64,000 nt of DNA from Erythrophleum ivorense (lineage: Eukaryota; Streptophyta; Magnoliopsida; Fabales; Fabaceae), in the NCBI GenBank assembly GCA_026724425.1, contig JAIUCV010000003.1:58545088-58609087 (forward strand), in the 5' to 3' direction. Position 1 is the stretch's first letter; every line of letters starts with the position of its first letter. Position numbers and translations under genes: made by a program. The notes below the pieces were generated by a model. It was not told the origin of the DNA, did no database searches, and worked only from the letters and a program-made list of their open reading frames with translations. Of this stretch, positions 50,024 to 63,144 are shown one piece after another.

Positions 50024-53000
50024 ATGGCCTGCCAAGAAAACAGAGCACTCTCTGTTTTGCTCTGTTTTCATTCTTTCCTCACGGTTTTGTTGATGAGTTC
50101 TAGCCGGGTTTCAGGCCAGGCATCTCCTGTTTTTGCCTGCGATGTCACCAAGAATCCGGCTGTGGCCGGTTTCGGGTTCTGCGACATGTCATTGCCGGTG
50201 GATGCGAGGGTGTCCGACTTGGTGAAGAGGCTCACATTGCAGGAGAAAATAGGGAACCTGGTGAATTCTGCAGTGGATGTGAGCAGGCTTGGGATTCCAA
50301 GATATCAATGGTGGTCTGAGGCTCTTCATGGCGTCTCCTACGTCGGTCCGGGGACCAAGTTTTCCAATGTAGTTCCGGGAGCCACCAGTTTTCCGATGCC
50401 TATTCTCACAGCAGCTTCTTTCAATACTTCTCTCTTTGAAGCCATTGGACGGGTGAGATTTCTCTTTATCTTTATCTATTATTTGTGTGTGTGTGTGTGT
50501 GTGTGTCCTTTTTTTTTTTTTTGGCTTCGACTAGGATTCAAAATTAGATTTTTTAACACTGAAAATGACTTCATCATCACTGAGCCAAAGTTCATTGGTA
50601 CTATACTTCTATATGTCTTTTCAACATCTCTTGTGATAGTTTAAGAAAATGGTTCCGCAGAAAGTGGTGAAAGCGGTTGCAACAGGTTGGGGGTTATTTT
50701 GATTTTTTTTAACATTTTACAGAGTTTGGTGAGATTTGAATATTAAAGATGATTGTATAGGCTTGATTCCTGTGAACGTATATGGAAGTTCGTTGATACA
50801 GTTGGTGGTTTCTTCTACTGCATTCTTAATGCAGTATATTATTGTCTTACTGATTTAAAGAACTAGATGCAGGAGAAAATATGTTAAAAGGGAAAAATGC
50901 AGTGGTCTTAAAGTAGGAAGTATCAATAATTACAGACATTTTACCGGTAAGGGTTTATTATTGATATAGGAAGTAGATGGGGTAGTTACAGGATTCATTT
51001 TTCCAATATCTCCACTCTTGATTGCAATTTTCTTTTAAAAGAAAATAATGCATAACAGAATATTAAATGATTAAGTAAGGCATTTTTCCAACGAGGGGTA
51101 TTCATTATTGATGTAGAGAAGTATATGGGGTAGCTACACGATTGATTTTTCCACTATCTACACTCTTCATTGCATTTTTTTTTTTAATGCAGAACAGAAT
51201 ATTAAATGATTGGTTTCGCTTCTAAAATTTTTCAAATTAAAAGAACTTAAAATTATGAGGTGTAGAAAATTTTGGAAGATTAGTTAATAATCCTTTACTC
51301 TACTCTGTTCCTAATAAAAAACTTCCAAAAAGAGAATGTCCAATTGGAACTTTTTAGTATTATTTTTTAATTCTCCTCAATCCAAATATTTTTAAGACGT
51401 AAAAGCGGAGGTCTTTTAGGTATAATATAAATGTATAATTGAAAAATACAAATAAAAAATGAACAAAAATTGCCGGAAAGGTCTTGGTGGGAACATACAA
51501 ATATACAAATATACTCCTCGAGGTTCCAGCTTTGCATATTGAAGCAGAAGGGTAAAAAAGCAGAGAGATTGATGCTGATTGAAAACCAGTAACATACTTG
51601 AAGATTAACCACTCATTCACACAATGCTCATAGCACATTTAAATGGATGATTAACAAATGCCATTAACTGATCAAAATGCAGGGTTCATGTCATGATACT
51701 TTCCTACTTTTCTAGCTGATATTTTGCTGCTGAATGACCAACTTTGTCACTAACAATGGCTTTCAGATAGTATTTACGGGCTAATTCAGAGGTTTCAGCC
51801 TGCATATTGAAAAAAGTGTAAAAAAGGAGAGTGCTAGATGCTGATTGGATAACTGCGACATGATTGAAGACTAATCACTGGCACACACAATGCTAACACT
51901 ACACTTAAATGGGTGATTATCAAATCCCATTAAATAATCAAAATGCGGAGTTCATAATACTTTAGCAGTCAGGAACTACATTAAGAATGGCTTTCAAATG
52001 ATGTTTATGGGTAATTTTTCTGGTGATTACAGGTGGTTTCAACTGAAGCAAGAGCAATGTACAATGTGGGGTTGGCTGGTTTGACATATTGGTCCCCAAA
52101 CATAAACATATTCAGAGATCCCAGATGGGGAAGAGGCCAGGAGACACCAGGGGAAGATCCTTTGCTCAGCAGCAAATATGCTTCAGGTTATGTAAAAGGT
52201 CTTCAACAAACTGATGATGGCAATCCCAACAAGCTCAAGGTTGCCGCTTGTTGCAAGCACTACACAGCCTATGATTTGGATAACTGGAAAGGGGTTGAGA
52301 GATACAACTTCAATGCTAAGGTAATTACAATCTAAGTTTGGATGAAAAATTATAAGTACAAGTGAATGTGAGTGTGTTTTCGTGTTTATGGGCCTGAATG
52401 CAGAAAATCATTTTGTCTTGGTTGTTGGTTTTGGTAGGTGACAAAGCAAGATTTGGATGACACATTCCAACCACCATTCAAGAGCTGTGTGATTGATGGA
52501 AATGTTGCCAGTGTCATGTGTTCCTACAATCAGGTCAATGGAAAGCCAACCTGTGCAGACCCAGACCTCCTTAAGGGAGTCATCAGAGGGGAATGGAAAC
52601 TAAATGGGTATCTAACATTTCTCCTAAATCATTTATACATTTACTTAGTGCTTGTTTTGCTCATACTTTTAACTTCTGCTTACCTTTTAAAAAAAAAAGA
52701 ATGATCGGTTTCTCAGGAAGCACAGTCAGTTAGTGTTCGGCCAATCTTTCAAAAATAGTACTTTCCACTGTTAAATTGCTAAAAATGACATATTTAGAGG
52801 AGAAAAATTGGATAATATTAGTAATTTTATTTTCTAAGTGAGGGTTTCTTGTCAAAAAAGAGAAACTAATTTCTATTTCTAATTCTATCCCTAAAAAAAT
52901 TCTAATTTTCTGCTTTACTCTCGCAATAGAAAAATAGATTTTGCGATTATTTAAAAAAAAAATTTGTCTTGACTAAACACTAGAAAAGCTATATGGTAAT

Positions 53001-55030
53001 TTTCTTTCCTAAAAGACAGTAAGTAGCTCATTTTTTTTCTTTTTGGGGTTCCATCGTTAGGCAAACGAGCTCTTCATATTTCCAGTTTGATGTGAATGCT
53101 GTCTTTAAAGTACTGTGTATATATGGGGTATGCAGATACATAGTTTCTGACTGTGATTCAGTGAAAGTGCTTTTCGAAAATCAACACTACACCAAGACTC
53201 CTGAAGAAGCTGCAGCCAAATCAATTCTTGCAGGTAAATAAATATGAAAAGCTACAATTGCTGAATAATGCATTACTTCTAGTACTCTTATTTATAACAT
53301 TTAGTACTTTATAATAAATAAGACACTCATTGGCTTACCTTTGATACATGCAATTTCTGATTCAACAGGGTTGGATCTGAACTGTGGAGATTATCTGGGC
53401 AAATATACGGAAGGTGCTGTCAAACAAGGTCTTGTGGATGAAGCATCCATTGACAAGGCAGTGTCCAACAATTTTGCCACATTGATGAGGCTTGGTTTCT
53501 TTGATGGTGATCCAAGCAAGCAACCTTATGGAAACCTTGGTCCAACGGATGTTTGCACTGCATCGAACCAGGAGCTAGCCCGTGAAGCTGCAAGGCAAGG
53601 GATTGTGTTGCTTAAAAACAGTCCAGGATCACTGCCTCTTAATGCAAAAGGCATTAAATCCTTGGCAGTTATTGGGCCAAATGCTAAAGCTACTAAAACC
53701 ATGCTTGGGAACTATGAAGGTACCTTAGGCACATGTCTTGGCCATACGACATTTGTGTTATGCCTAATACGAGTGTATGACACATGTCAACAAAAACTTT
53801 ACTTTTTTCTTTTTAATACAAGTTCTTGGCTTTTTGCGGTTGAAGACTTGTTGTCTCTTCTTTTCCAATTAACATCACATCTTTTGCAGGCAACCCTTGC
53901 AAATTCATATCACCTTTGCAAGGCCTAACAGCTTTAGTTCCTACAAGCTATGCTCCTGGATGTGCCGATGTGCAATGCACAAGTACCCAGCTCGATGATG
54001 CCAAGAAGATTGCAGCCTCTGCAGATGCAACCGTGCTTGTAGTGGGTGCAAGTCAAGCTATAGAGGCTGAGAGTCGTGACAGAATTAGCATAGTTCTTCC
54101 CGGACAACAACAAGTTTTGGTGACTGAAGTTGCAAGTGTATCTAAGGGACCTGTGATTCTTGTCATCATGTCTGGAGGGGGCATGGATGTGTCATTTGCT
54201 AAAACAAATGATAAAATCTGCAGCATCCTCTGGGTTGGCTACCCTGGGGAAGCTGGGGGAGCTGCCATAGCTGATGTCGTTTTTGGGTTTCATAATCCTA
54301 GTAAGTCACTAATATTCTCCAATCCTAATGGATAAAGATATATCTAATACATGTGTTAGACAAAGGCACAACTGTTGAAGTTTCTATGACCATGTCACAA
54401 AATTTTCATTGCTTTGACAGAACTAACTTTGACACTCATGGGTGATTTTTGGATGCAGGCGGAAGACTACCCATGACATGGTATCCACAAGCCTATGTAG
54501 ACAAGGTCCCAATGACCAACATGAACATGAGGCCAGATCCTGCAACAGGATACCATGGCAGAACATACAGATTTTACAAAGGGGAAACTGTGTTTGCATT
54601 TGGAGATGGAATAAGCTACTCCAGTGTGGAACACAAACTAGTTAATGCACCCCAATTGGTGTCTATTCCCCTAGCAGAGGACCATGTTTGTCGTTCCTTG
54701 GAATGCAAGTCACTTGATATTGCTGATGAAAATTGTCAAAACTTGTCCTTTGACATTCACCTGAGAGTCAAGAACAAGGGGAGAATGAGCAGTAGCCACA
54801 CAGTGTTCTTGTTCTCTAGTCCTCCTGCTGTGCACAATGCACCTCAGAAATACTTGGTGGGGTTTGAGAAAGTGTTCTTGGCAGGAAAATCAGAATCAGT
54901 TGTGAGGTTCAAGGTGGATGTTTGTAAGGATTTGACTGTGGTTGATGAACTCGGCAACAAGAAAGTTGCCTTAGGACAACATCTGCTTCATGTGGGAGAC
55001 CTGAAGCATCCTTTAGGTGTAAGGATTTGA
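50024..55030 (+). CDS. BXL: Beta-D-xylosidase, glycoside hydrolase family 3 (BXL3/BXL4 type)
   Basis: Seven exons join in frame: 50024-50452, 52033-52320, 52438-52607, 53136-53233, 53369-53719, 53890-54300 and 54459-55030 (2319 nt, 772 aa, the usual length of plant BXL enzymes). The protein has a signal peptide ending near SRVSGQ. It then has the GH3 N-terminal barrel with ALHGVS, DPRWGRGQETPGEDP, CKHYTAYD and the nucleophile motif VSDCDSV (Asp301). The GH3 C-terminal domain follows, with ARQGIVLLKN and EAESRDR (Glu504/Glu506, one the likely acid/base region). A fibronectin III-like tail ends HPLGVRI. The TEGAVKQGLVDEASIDKAVSNNF and LMRLGFFDG segments resemble Arabidopsis BXL4 and BXL3 more than BXL1. 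It is expected to release xylose, possibly arabinose, from wall xylans in the apoplast. No frame lesion is seen. Confidence 0.97.
50453..52032 (+). other. Intron 1 of the xylosidase gene, enlarged by internal duplications
   Basis: This 1.58-kb intron holds a (GT)n run near its start (50485-50507) and two pairs of imperfect direct repeats. About 50935-51035 matches 51085-51185 (shared ATTATTGAT.TAG, TATGGGGTAG-like and CACTCTT.ATTGCA blocks). About 51540-51690 matches 51800-51960 (shared GATGCTGATTG, ACACAATGCT and ATCAAAATGC.G.GTTCAT blocks). The antisense frames in it have no family features. Confidence 0.7.
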
Positions 55031-57740
55031 AACAACTCTTCAAATCCACAGCACCTGTTAATTTCCCATTATTGGTTTCCTTACAAGTCATTTTTAAAAG
55101 GAACCAGAAATAAGTTGAAGGCAATTGTAACAAGTTTCTCTGATTTTTCCAATTAGTGGAATCAAACATATGAAATTAAAATGATGTTTTTCTTAATTGT
55201 TTATGTATCAGCCTTCTAAAACTCATTATTTCACTCCCATCTCTCTCTGTTCTCAGTTTTTCTCATAAATGAAGAAAAGATAATAGAATTTACACATTAG
55301 AATGCCAAGTTTCAGCTATCTATATTTCTTGACACTAGTCAATCTTGCTTTCCAAACACCAGATCTTAATTTAACCTTCAGAAAAATTATATACTTAGTG
55401 AACTATGAAGAACAGACACTCAAAAAAAATGAGCATTTCTATATCTTACGCATGTGAAATACTCATATTAAACACAATATAACAATTTAGATTATATCTG
55501 GGTAGTTGAGGTGTCCGTATCATTTTCCATACATCCAAGTTATTAAAGCCAACCCATTTCAAAAGAAAAATATTGAAGTTTCAAGAGAAAATATAATTGG
55601 GAAATTATGCCCGTGCTTTAAGTAAAATTGTGCGCTTATTAGAGACTAATGTCCTCCAAAGATCCTTCAATTTAATCCTTAAAATATCACTCCTCCCAAC
55701 TCAATCCTCTAAAAACAAAAATTTTCAATTTTTCTCATCAAATATTTTTTCCCGTTCAATATTGTCCCTGAAAAAACATGTATTGCTTTCTAACGCAATG
55801 AAATCTAACTCTATTCAAAAGAGGACTCAACTTTGGGGTATGTCAGAATAGTGTGGTAGCTAAGTTATAGGTTAACATCTTTTGGTTTGGGCTCATTTCA
55901 TTGATGGTCCATTTTATGATTATAAATAGACACCTAACCCTAGAAGATGGTATGAGAGCCTCATCATAAATTACATGGAATGGACCCTTAATTCCTTAAA
56001 CCCTAGAGGGGATTTTAAAAAAAAAAACCTAGCAGGAGGTGCGACCCCCACTAGATAAGCCTTCCTTGATGAAATTTTTGAAAGTAATAAATTCATTATA
56101 TTAAAACTCTTGGCATTTCCAAATCACTTGACAAAAAGACAAATGGTTTTATTTCAAAAACTAATTTAATTACTCATTTACTAATTTTCAAACATTAAAG
56201 TAAAAAATAATTTATGGATATATTATCATTAGGAACAAATAAAAACTTACCCATTAATTAGAAGAAAGTTTAATCACATTGAGTTAAAATCATTAAGGAA
56301 ACATAAGCAAAAAAGCTTATTTTTTGGAATCCGAAGAATGACATATTTTTCAATTTTAAAAAATTAAAAAAAAAACTATCTAAAAAAGTTTAATGGGACT
56401 TTTAGTATTTTTCCTTTTCCAATAATAAAATAACAAATAAGTCAATTATAAGTTACAACAAAGCATTTGAAAGCAAAATGAAACCTCCAAGGGGCGTTAA
56501 AACCAGCAAATCACTCTTTCTTTTCAAACATAATGACAAAACTTGTGAGTATATAATATTGTTATCAAACTAATAACAATTAGAATCCCTATATTGTTAT
56601 GATTAATCTAATTTGTTGGTTGGGAGGAAGACATTGACTAGCACGAGCCTCGACAAAGTTCGACTCTCTATACATTAATGGTTAAACCAGTAAGTAATCC
56701 ATGCTTGTTCTAGTTTCTTTAAATTTACTTTAATAATATGATCAGCTTGGTATTTGTCAATGTCTCTTTTGAATGATATGTATCATTTAAATTTTTTATT
56801 GAATATTTTAATTTTAACATTAAAATGTTCTATTTTTTATTGGACTCAAAAGATGAATTAGTAAAGGTATATACAAATTGATTTGGACATTATTTAGTCC
56901 TAATATTAAAATATTGTTATTAATCTTCTTTTGTAACAATCAAAAATTCCGAATCCTCTAAAGTTTAGAAAAAATTTACGTAGTGTATTTAATTAGATTA
57001 AAAAAAACACTATATATATATGACTCATCACTTAATTTGTTGACTCTATTTTTTGGATATAGGATTCAAATCAAATGTTTTATCTATTCCAAAATTTATA
57101 ATGTAAATTTCTCTTTGACGTTTGTAGGATTTAAATTCATGATTATACACAGTATGATAAAAATTATTAAATATAAGTTTTTGGTATGTCATGTAAATTG
57201 ATGATTTTGCCCTTCTATGAACTTGTTCGTAGATTCGATCTCCACGGGCATTAGGCTCTGATGAATGCCAAGGGACAATTGGAACATAGACGTAATTTCA
57301 TAATTAAATTTAATTAGATACTAAAACCATTAAATTAAGTTTGATAAATATTATTAGAATAATGTATGCTCTTGAGTAATGCTAGGAGACAACTTAACGC
57401 GGCCTTTTGCAAATGCTGACCCTAATATGATTTGTATACTATGGATTACTATACTCTCAGTGATTTGATTATAGCAAATGGATTGAATCCAACGCTAATT
57501 AAGATTAAAGAAATTATTAATTTAAATTAAATAATTTATTAAGATTAAAGAATTTATTATATTATATTGGATTGAATGCAACGCTTACATCATATGGATT
57601 GATCTGATTATATTTTTTTTTCCTTTTTAATCTTTCTGGGGACAATGGATCTAGTCCTGTACTCGTGTCGTAAGATTAAAGAATTTATTAAGATCAGAAA
57701 TCTAAGACTTGGTGACTCTTGCATGTTGTTGAATTTATTA
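55031..57740. other. 3' flank of the xylosidase gene and AT-rich intergenic DNA
   Basis: The first 150 bases probably form the xylosidase 3' UTR. The rest is AT-rich with no supported gene. Near 57485-57690 the phrase AGATTAAAGAATTTATTA occurs repeatedly, as do GATTGAATCCAACGCT and GATTGAATGCAACGCT, which mark small local duplications. Confidence 0.45.
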
Positions 57741-57748
57741 TGCCACAT

Positions 57749-57787
57749 AATATATATACATATACATATATATATATATATATATAT
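57749..57787. repeat. (TA)n / (TACA)n microsatellite
   Basis: Alternating TA is broken by two TACATA units and then by an uninterrupted TA run. Confidence 0.8.
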
Positions 57788-59540
57788 GAAGGTAAATCTA
57801 CATAATTTATAGTGTTAGAAACCATATTCAATATAATACTTTTTTTTTTGGGTAAGGAATCAATAATATGCAGTGTAACATGCACATAAAAAGCATTTTA
57901 AAATATATATATATTATCCATTAAAGAAAAAAATAATAAGTTATTTTTTAAAAAGATTACTTGTCGAATGAGGATCAATACATGCCAAGACTATTTTCTT
58001 AACTTTTTTATGTTTTTTTATAATACACTTTCACGTTTAAGGGGTAAAAAAATGAGGAAGTGGCATGTCTAGATATATATGGTTTTGCTTTATATATGTT
58101 GATATATCTTTATTTTTTATTTTTCTTACTTTAGTTCTCATTTATATGTGTGCGTGCTTGCGCTTAGAAAGAATGAAAATGCATGAAGTGAAAATGGAAG
58201 TATATTAAAACTGAGAAGTATAATTAGTATATGATTAATAATTAAAAAATCAATATTGTAAATGAAGTGATAATAACCATTTGCATAGCTGCTTGACATA
58301 CAATTTTGACTAAATAAATGTAATTAAATCTTTTTTTTTTGTATAAAATTAAGTAGTATTTGTTGCCAAAAAAATATGGTACGAGGTTAAAGCTACCAGG
58401 TACCATATTAAATGCATATGATGCAAACAAGAATGAATAAGTACACACACAAAAACTATCAAATAGATAATATAAATAAAAATTAAAGGAGATAATAAAT
58501 AGTTTAGATAAAGATAAAATTATACTAAACACCTCCTAATGCCCTTTCATCATTTTACATTTTTCCGTTTTCACTATATATGTGTGTGTGTGTGTGTATA
58601 TATATTAAAATTTAAAATATATGATTAGCTTTTATGTTTTTGTAGGAAAAATAAGAGAACTGATTATGAGCCTTACCGTGAAAAGTGAATAATCATGTGT
58701 GCAAAGTATATAGTGCATATGATTACTCTTTCTCTCTCTCTCTCTTATATTTTTTTCTGCATACAGAAAAGAAAAATATACAGAACACAAAAGCCCTCCT
58801 CGTCTCTTTGGCAATGGTGTTATCTGTCATAAAATAATGATCAGAGTCCATCAATGATTTCTTTTTGAACTGTGTGAGGCATATATCGAAATAAGATCCA
58901 AATTCTGCTATATTCAGAATACAAATTATTTCCCTTTCAATAGTCATTGTTGAAAACGACAAGATACATGTATATATCTTATATAATCTTCGTTGAAAAC
59001 TACAAGATACATGTATAGTATTATCTTATAGAATCTATTAATTCACAAAAGCTTCTTAATTAAGACAAAAATAATAATTTAAGTAATTGTTAGCATAATA
59101 CTAAATTTCGTTATTACAAAAATAGAAAACTACTTTACAACCCTCTACTTTTGTACAACTTGTGCATTACATAAAACATTAGATTTAAGTATATATTTTT
59201 TAATGTTTTTATGATCAAATAAATAATCATAAATATAACATATGTAAATTCAATTATAAAATCTTAAGTTATAAGAATTATATAATTATTTGTAAAATTA
59301 CATACTAAATATGTTATTACACTTGATATAACATTATATAATATTAATATAACATTTGATATTACATGGCAGAAATTGAACATTTAATACTATTTATATC
59401 CCTATTTTATTCTAATCATTTGGCTAACTCTAGGTGGCTATATATTATTTGGTTTTTAAGTAATATATATATATATATAATTACTTTTTTTGTTTTAATA
59501 AATATATTAAAAAAGTCTAAAGAATCTTTTTTGTTTCTTT
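57788..59540. other. AT-rich intergenic DNA with microsatellites
   Basis: It contains a (TG)n run at 58580-58596 flanked by TA, and a (TC)n run near 58728-58744. A 40-bp phrase (AAAAC.ACAAGATACATGTATA) is duplicated at about 58953-58975 and 58995-59017. No gene is supported. Confidence 0.45.
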
Positions 59541-59544
59541 ATTG

Positions 59545-60030
59545 CATGGTGGGCTCCGGCGGGAAGCTGTGGCGTCACATATCGATCTTCAACGGCACGC
59601 CTCCAATAACTATCATTAATTATGTGAACGAATCATTTATCGACACGTGTACATCCTGTGAATCACGTTTCTGTTTTATTTTCCCATCGTGGGCCCCACT
59701 GCGCATTTCATGACGTGGGACCAAACACGCGCTCACGCGCCTCAACACGTTGGAGACGCGGCAGCCGGCGTCTCGATGCACAGGGACGCTTTGAAGGGTA
59801 GGTTAGGTTCGGTGGGCACGGTTGTAACGGTACGGTTCGATTCCGTTGAGTCTTTTATACGGTTGTGCGAGTAAGGAAGCGACACGTGGTGGGTTTGTTG
59901 GATGTAGCGAATTGGCGGTGAAGCTTGAGTTGGCCTCGTCTTGAGAGAGAAAGACAGTGGTTTAGCTGTCGTCTTGGTTTCCTTGAAATTCTCACCTTGA
60001 ATTGGAACATACAATGGAGAGTGGAAAGCA
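59545..60030. promoter_or_regulatory. GC-rich promoter-like island 2
   Basis: This 480-bp island of high GC sits in very AT-rich surroundings. It contains CACGTG G-boxes at 59644 and 59883, a palindromic GTGGGCCCCAC at 59689-59699 (TCP-type), ACGTGGGACC near 59713, and two CACGCGC-type CGCG boxes at 59726-59740. A plus-strand ATG at 60014 opens only 17 codons. The open frames on both strands have no recognisable family. It looks like a promoter or leader whose gene has decayed or whose first exon is not recognisable. Confidence 0.4.
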
Positions 60031-60189
60031 TATTGGAAAGTTCTTGCGTTATTTGTATCTTCCTTGTTAAATTCGCTTTGGTAAAATATTTTTAAATTTA
60101 AAGTGAAATTGGCCTAATCACGGAAGAGATGCACTTTTTAATTTTATTATTTCCATTCAAATCTTAAAATTAATTATGTTTATGAAAAT

Positions 60190-60660
60190 TAAACTAGAAC
60201 TATCAGTTAAAAAAATAAGTGAATCAATTATAAAACTGATTCATTTAACCTTTAAAATTAATTAAAAAAAGTAATTAAAAATTGGCTAAACTAATAAAAA
60301 ATTTGACAAATTCAACCAATTTAGTACTAAATCGATTAAAAATGAATTTTTAATTTTTTTAAATATGCTTTTGATATTATATGATAGATATTTATGATAT
60401 TTTATAGATTTTACTCAACTTATTTTATATAGATTTATTGTCATGTATAAAATTTTTTAACTATTTTTTACATTTTTAAATGTTTCTATCTATTCTCGAT
60501 ATTTATCTATAATATATGTATTAATTTAATTATAAAATATTATATATCAATACCTTTTTTAATATATTTAGGAAAAAGGTTGATTCTAATTTAATTACAA
60601 TCAGACTATTGAATTATAAAATATTCTTTATTTTGATTCAATGTCCTAATCCAACTTTTT
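60190..60660. repeat. Dispersed repeat family X, copy 2
   Basis: This is the second copy of the family at 36160-36610, in the same orientation, considerably diverged and AT-rich. See that entry for the shared motif order. Confidence 0.55.
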
Positions 60661-61077
60661 AAACATTGAAATTAATACATAAAAAAAGTTCATTCTTCTA
60701 AATGTGTTAAGTTAATATAAAAAATGCTTTTAAGATTATATAGAAAAAATATATACTGTTAATTGATGCTAAACTATTATGAATATATTTTTACTATACA
60801 AAAAAATAAAATTATTAACTATGATGATTTTATGATTAATTACATTTGAGCTTGGCTAAGAAAAAAAAGAGTGAAATAGATTTTAGTCAACTATTAATTT
60901 GTAGCTTATGTGGTGTTAGGAGTTCCTATGGATATGTTTTTTTTTTAATATTTTTAAACAATTGAATAGTATTTGAGTTCATCTATGCCATCAATGAACT
61001 CAAATAAAATTATTTAAACAAACAAAATGTGAATAAATAATTACTTAAGAATCATGTTAGATATAATAAATAAACTT

Positions 61078-61525
61078 AAATTTTATTTTGATCTCTTATA
61101 AATGAAATGTTACTCAATTTAGCTTCTTATGAAATTGTTTTCTCAATTTAGTTATTCAAATTCACATTTAGGTGTATTTTGAGTTGGTTTCTCATAAATA
61201 CAATTGTTATCAATAATATCTTCATATTAATTTATTTATATGAAATAATGACATAAAATTTTTTTAATAGGTTATCCATAGTCACCATTATATAATTTGC
61301 ATATTGACTACTAGTCTCATTGATAGCATATTAATATAAATATGTTATTGATAATGATTTTATTTGTAAGAGACCAAATTAAGAAGCTAAATTTTATGAA
61401 AGATCAAATTGAGAAATATCCTATTTATGAGAGGTCAATTTAATAAAATAATTTTATGAGAGACTAAATTAAAAAATACTTCATATATGAGGGATCAAAA
61501 TAGAATTTTAGTTTATATGGCAATA
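61078..61525. mobile_element. Foldback element of the CTCATAAAT family, copy 2
   Basis: The left half carries GATCTCTTATAAATGAAATG, CTTATGAAATTGTTTTCTCA and TTTCTCATAAATACAATTGTTATCA. The right half is the inverse, with AAGAGACCAAATTAAGAAGC, TTTATGAGAGGTCAATTT and ATATGAGGGATCAAAATAGA. The same building blocks make up the element at 46430-46815. Confidence 0.6.
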
Positions 61526-62344
61526 CTAAACATGGTTTAGCTATAAGAAAATTTCATAATTCACAAGAAATTTGAAGCTTGGACTTTTATATAGTTATTT
61601 AGAAAAATAAAAAAATTATATTAAAGATAGACATATTAGATAATATTCAATAAATTCAAAATTTTATTTTTTAAAATATGTAAGAAATCTCATAAATTTA
61701 ATTAATTGTTATACTATAGAATCTATATTTGAAAATTACTTGTTAAATATCATTTACAAAAAATATGTTTTTAAACAATTACATATAAGAACTAGTTTTT
61801 CTTATGTTTTTATTATTAGATTCTCCAATATAAATATAATATGTGTAAATAATTTTTAAAAAGATTTAATCACATAATAGTGAACTATATAAATTATTTA
61901 TTTATTTATTTATAAAATTCATACACTTATTTTAGTATCATTAAAAATATTTAATAGCAAAAACATAAATATCATACCTAAATTTTGTCCTTTATATAAT
62001 CATGAATTTAAAATGGTATAGTTTGACGTGAAGGCAATGGATCCAAAAATTGTACTTTTTGGAGATGTATACAAGGCACATGCTACAATTATTGACATGG
62101 ATTGGCTTGTTTTCTTGATGACTTGCCAATCAATTGTGGTATCTGTTGCCGACTTGTTTATCGGCGTCGTTTGTCTCAAAAATACAGTCCCATGTAGAAT
62201 CATTGTCATGGATTATTATTATTATTATTTTTTGCTAAAAAGAAAATAGTTAAAAGTGTACCCTTTACATTAGGTCTTCTTTTACTGGTTTTGTATTTTC
62301 GTCTGCGCATAATCTTGATTTTCCAAATAAGGAGCTCCACTCAC

Positions 62345-62345
<1 letters not shown>

Positions 62346-62383
<38 letters not shown>
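62346..62383. repeat. (TTA)n trinucleotide microsatellite
   Basis: About twelve uninterrupted TTA units. A shorter ATT run lies at 62213-62230. Confidence 0.9.
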
Positions 62384-62384
<1 letters not shown>

Positions 62385-63108
62385 CTAATCTAATGGTTCT
62401 CTATTAAGTAACGCTTGGAGTAGTCTTTGATACAATAAAATCTTATACTAGCACTGTAAGTATGTTTGTATCTTAAAAGGAAAAAGATAATATTTTTAAA
62501 ATTAAATTGGTCATTAAACTAGTAGAAATATTAGTTTATAATTTATTTGTTTGACTGGAATTAAATTATAATTAAATAGGTAATAATGAAATGTATATTT
62601 TAAAAATTTTTATATTAAAATTCTAATATAATAAATAAGTATTAATACATTTTAAATATTATTCATTATTAATTTTAAATATTGATAAAGAAAAATAAGT
62701 AATTTTTGTCAAATATCTTAATATAAAAAAAATGATGATTTTGCTAAAAGATAAAATATGATAGAAAGCAAACATGGAAAATGACAATTATATGCCTTTT
62801 CTTTCTGTTATATTCCTTTTTTTAATTCTTGTTCCATTTTTACTCCTTCTTCTTTTTACTACTATCTATTTTGCAGTTTTTTAAGTATGTCCCAAAAAAA
62901 ATCTAAAAAAATTGAAATTTAATTGAATCTTAAACTTGTCTATTTTTAATTGTTCAACTGATCTTTGATCGGCTTTTGAACAAGTCAATTTTATAAATTA
63001 ATTAAATTGGTTCAATAACTATTTTATTAGTTTTTAATTGAATCTAGTCTGATTTTAATAATAATAAAGCAAAAAGAGAAAAGAAAAAGATGAAGAAATG
63101 TTATACTT

Positions 63109-63110
<2 letters not shown>

Positions 63111-63144
<34 letters not shown>
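63111..63144. repeat. (AAT)n trinucleotide microsatellite
   Basis: About eleven uninterrupted AAT units. This is the complementary motif to the run 0.7 kb to the left. Confidence 0.9.

Noticed and set aside
50453..50644. Extension of xylosidase exon 1 through the GT repeat
   Set aside because: The donor GTGAG at 50453 and the in-phase GH3 continuation at 52033 show this is intron; the extension encodes only repeat-derived residues.
51360..51638. Minus-strand frames of 81 and 92 codons in xylosidase intron 1
   Set aside because: They lie inside a well-defined intron, overlap each other in two phases and have no domain.
59810..59880. tRNA-like T-loop sequence GGTTCGATTCC near 59826
   Set aside because: No matching A-box, acceptor stem or anticodon arm could be placed upstream at tRNA spacing.
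59742..60014. 90-codon minus-strand frame in GC-rich island 2
   Set aside because: It is open mainly because of GC composition. There is no recognisable domain, and the opposite strand is also open.
62000..62249. Overlapping frames of 69 and 73 codons on both strands
   Set aside because: No known family, no flanking exon signals, and the plus frame ends in a microsatellite.
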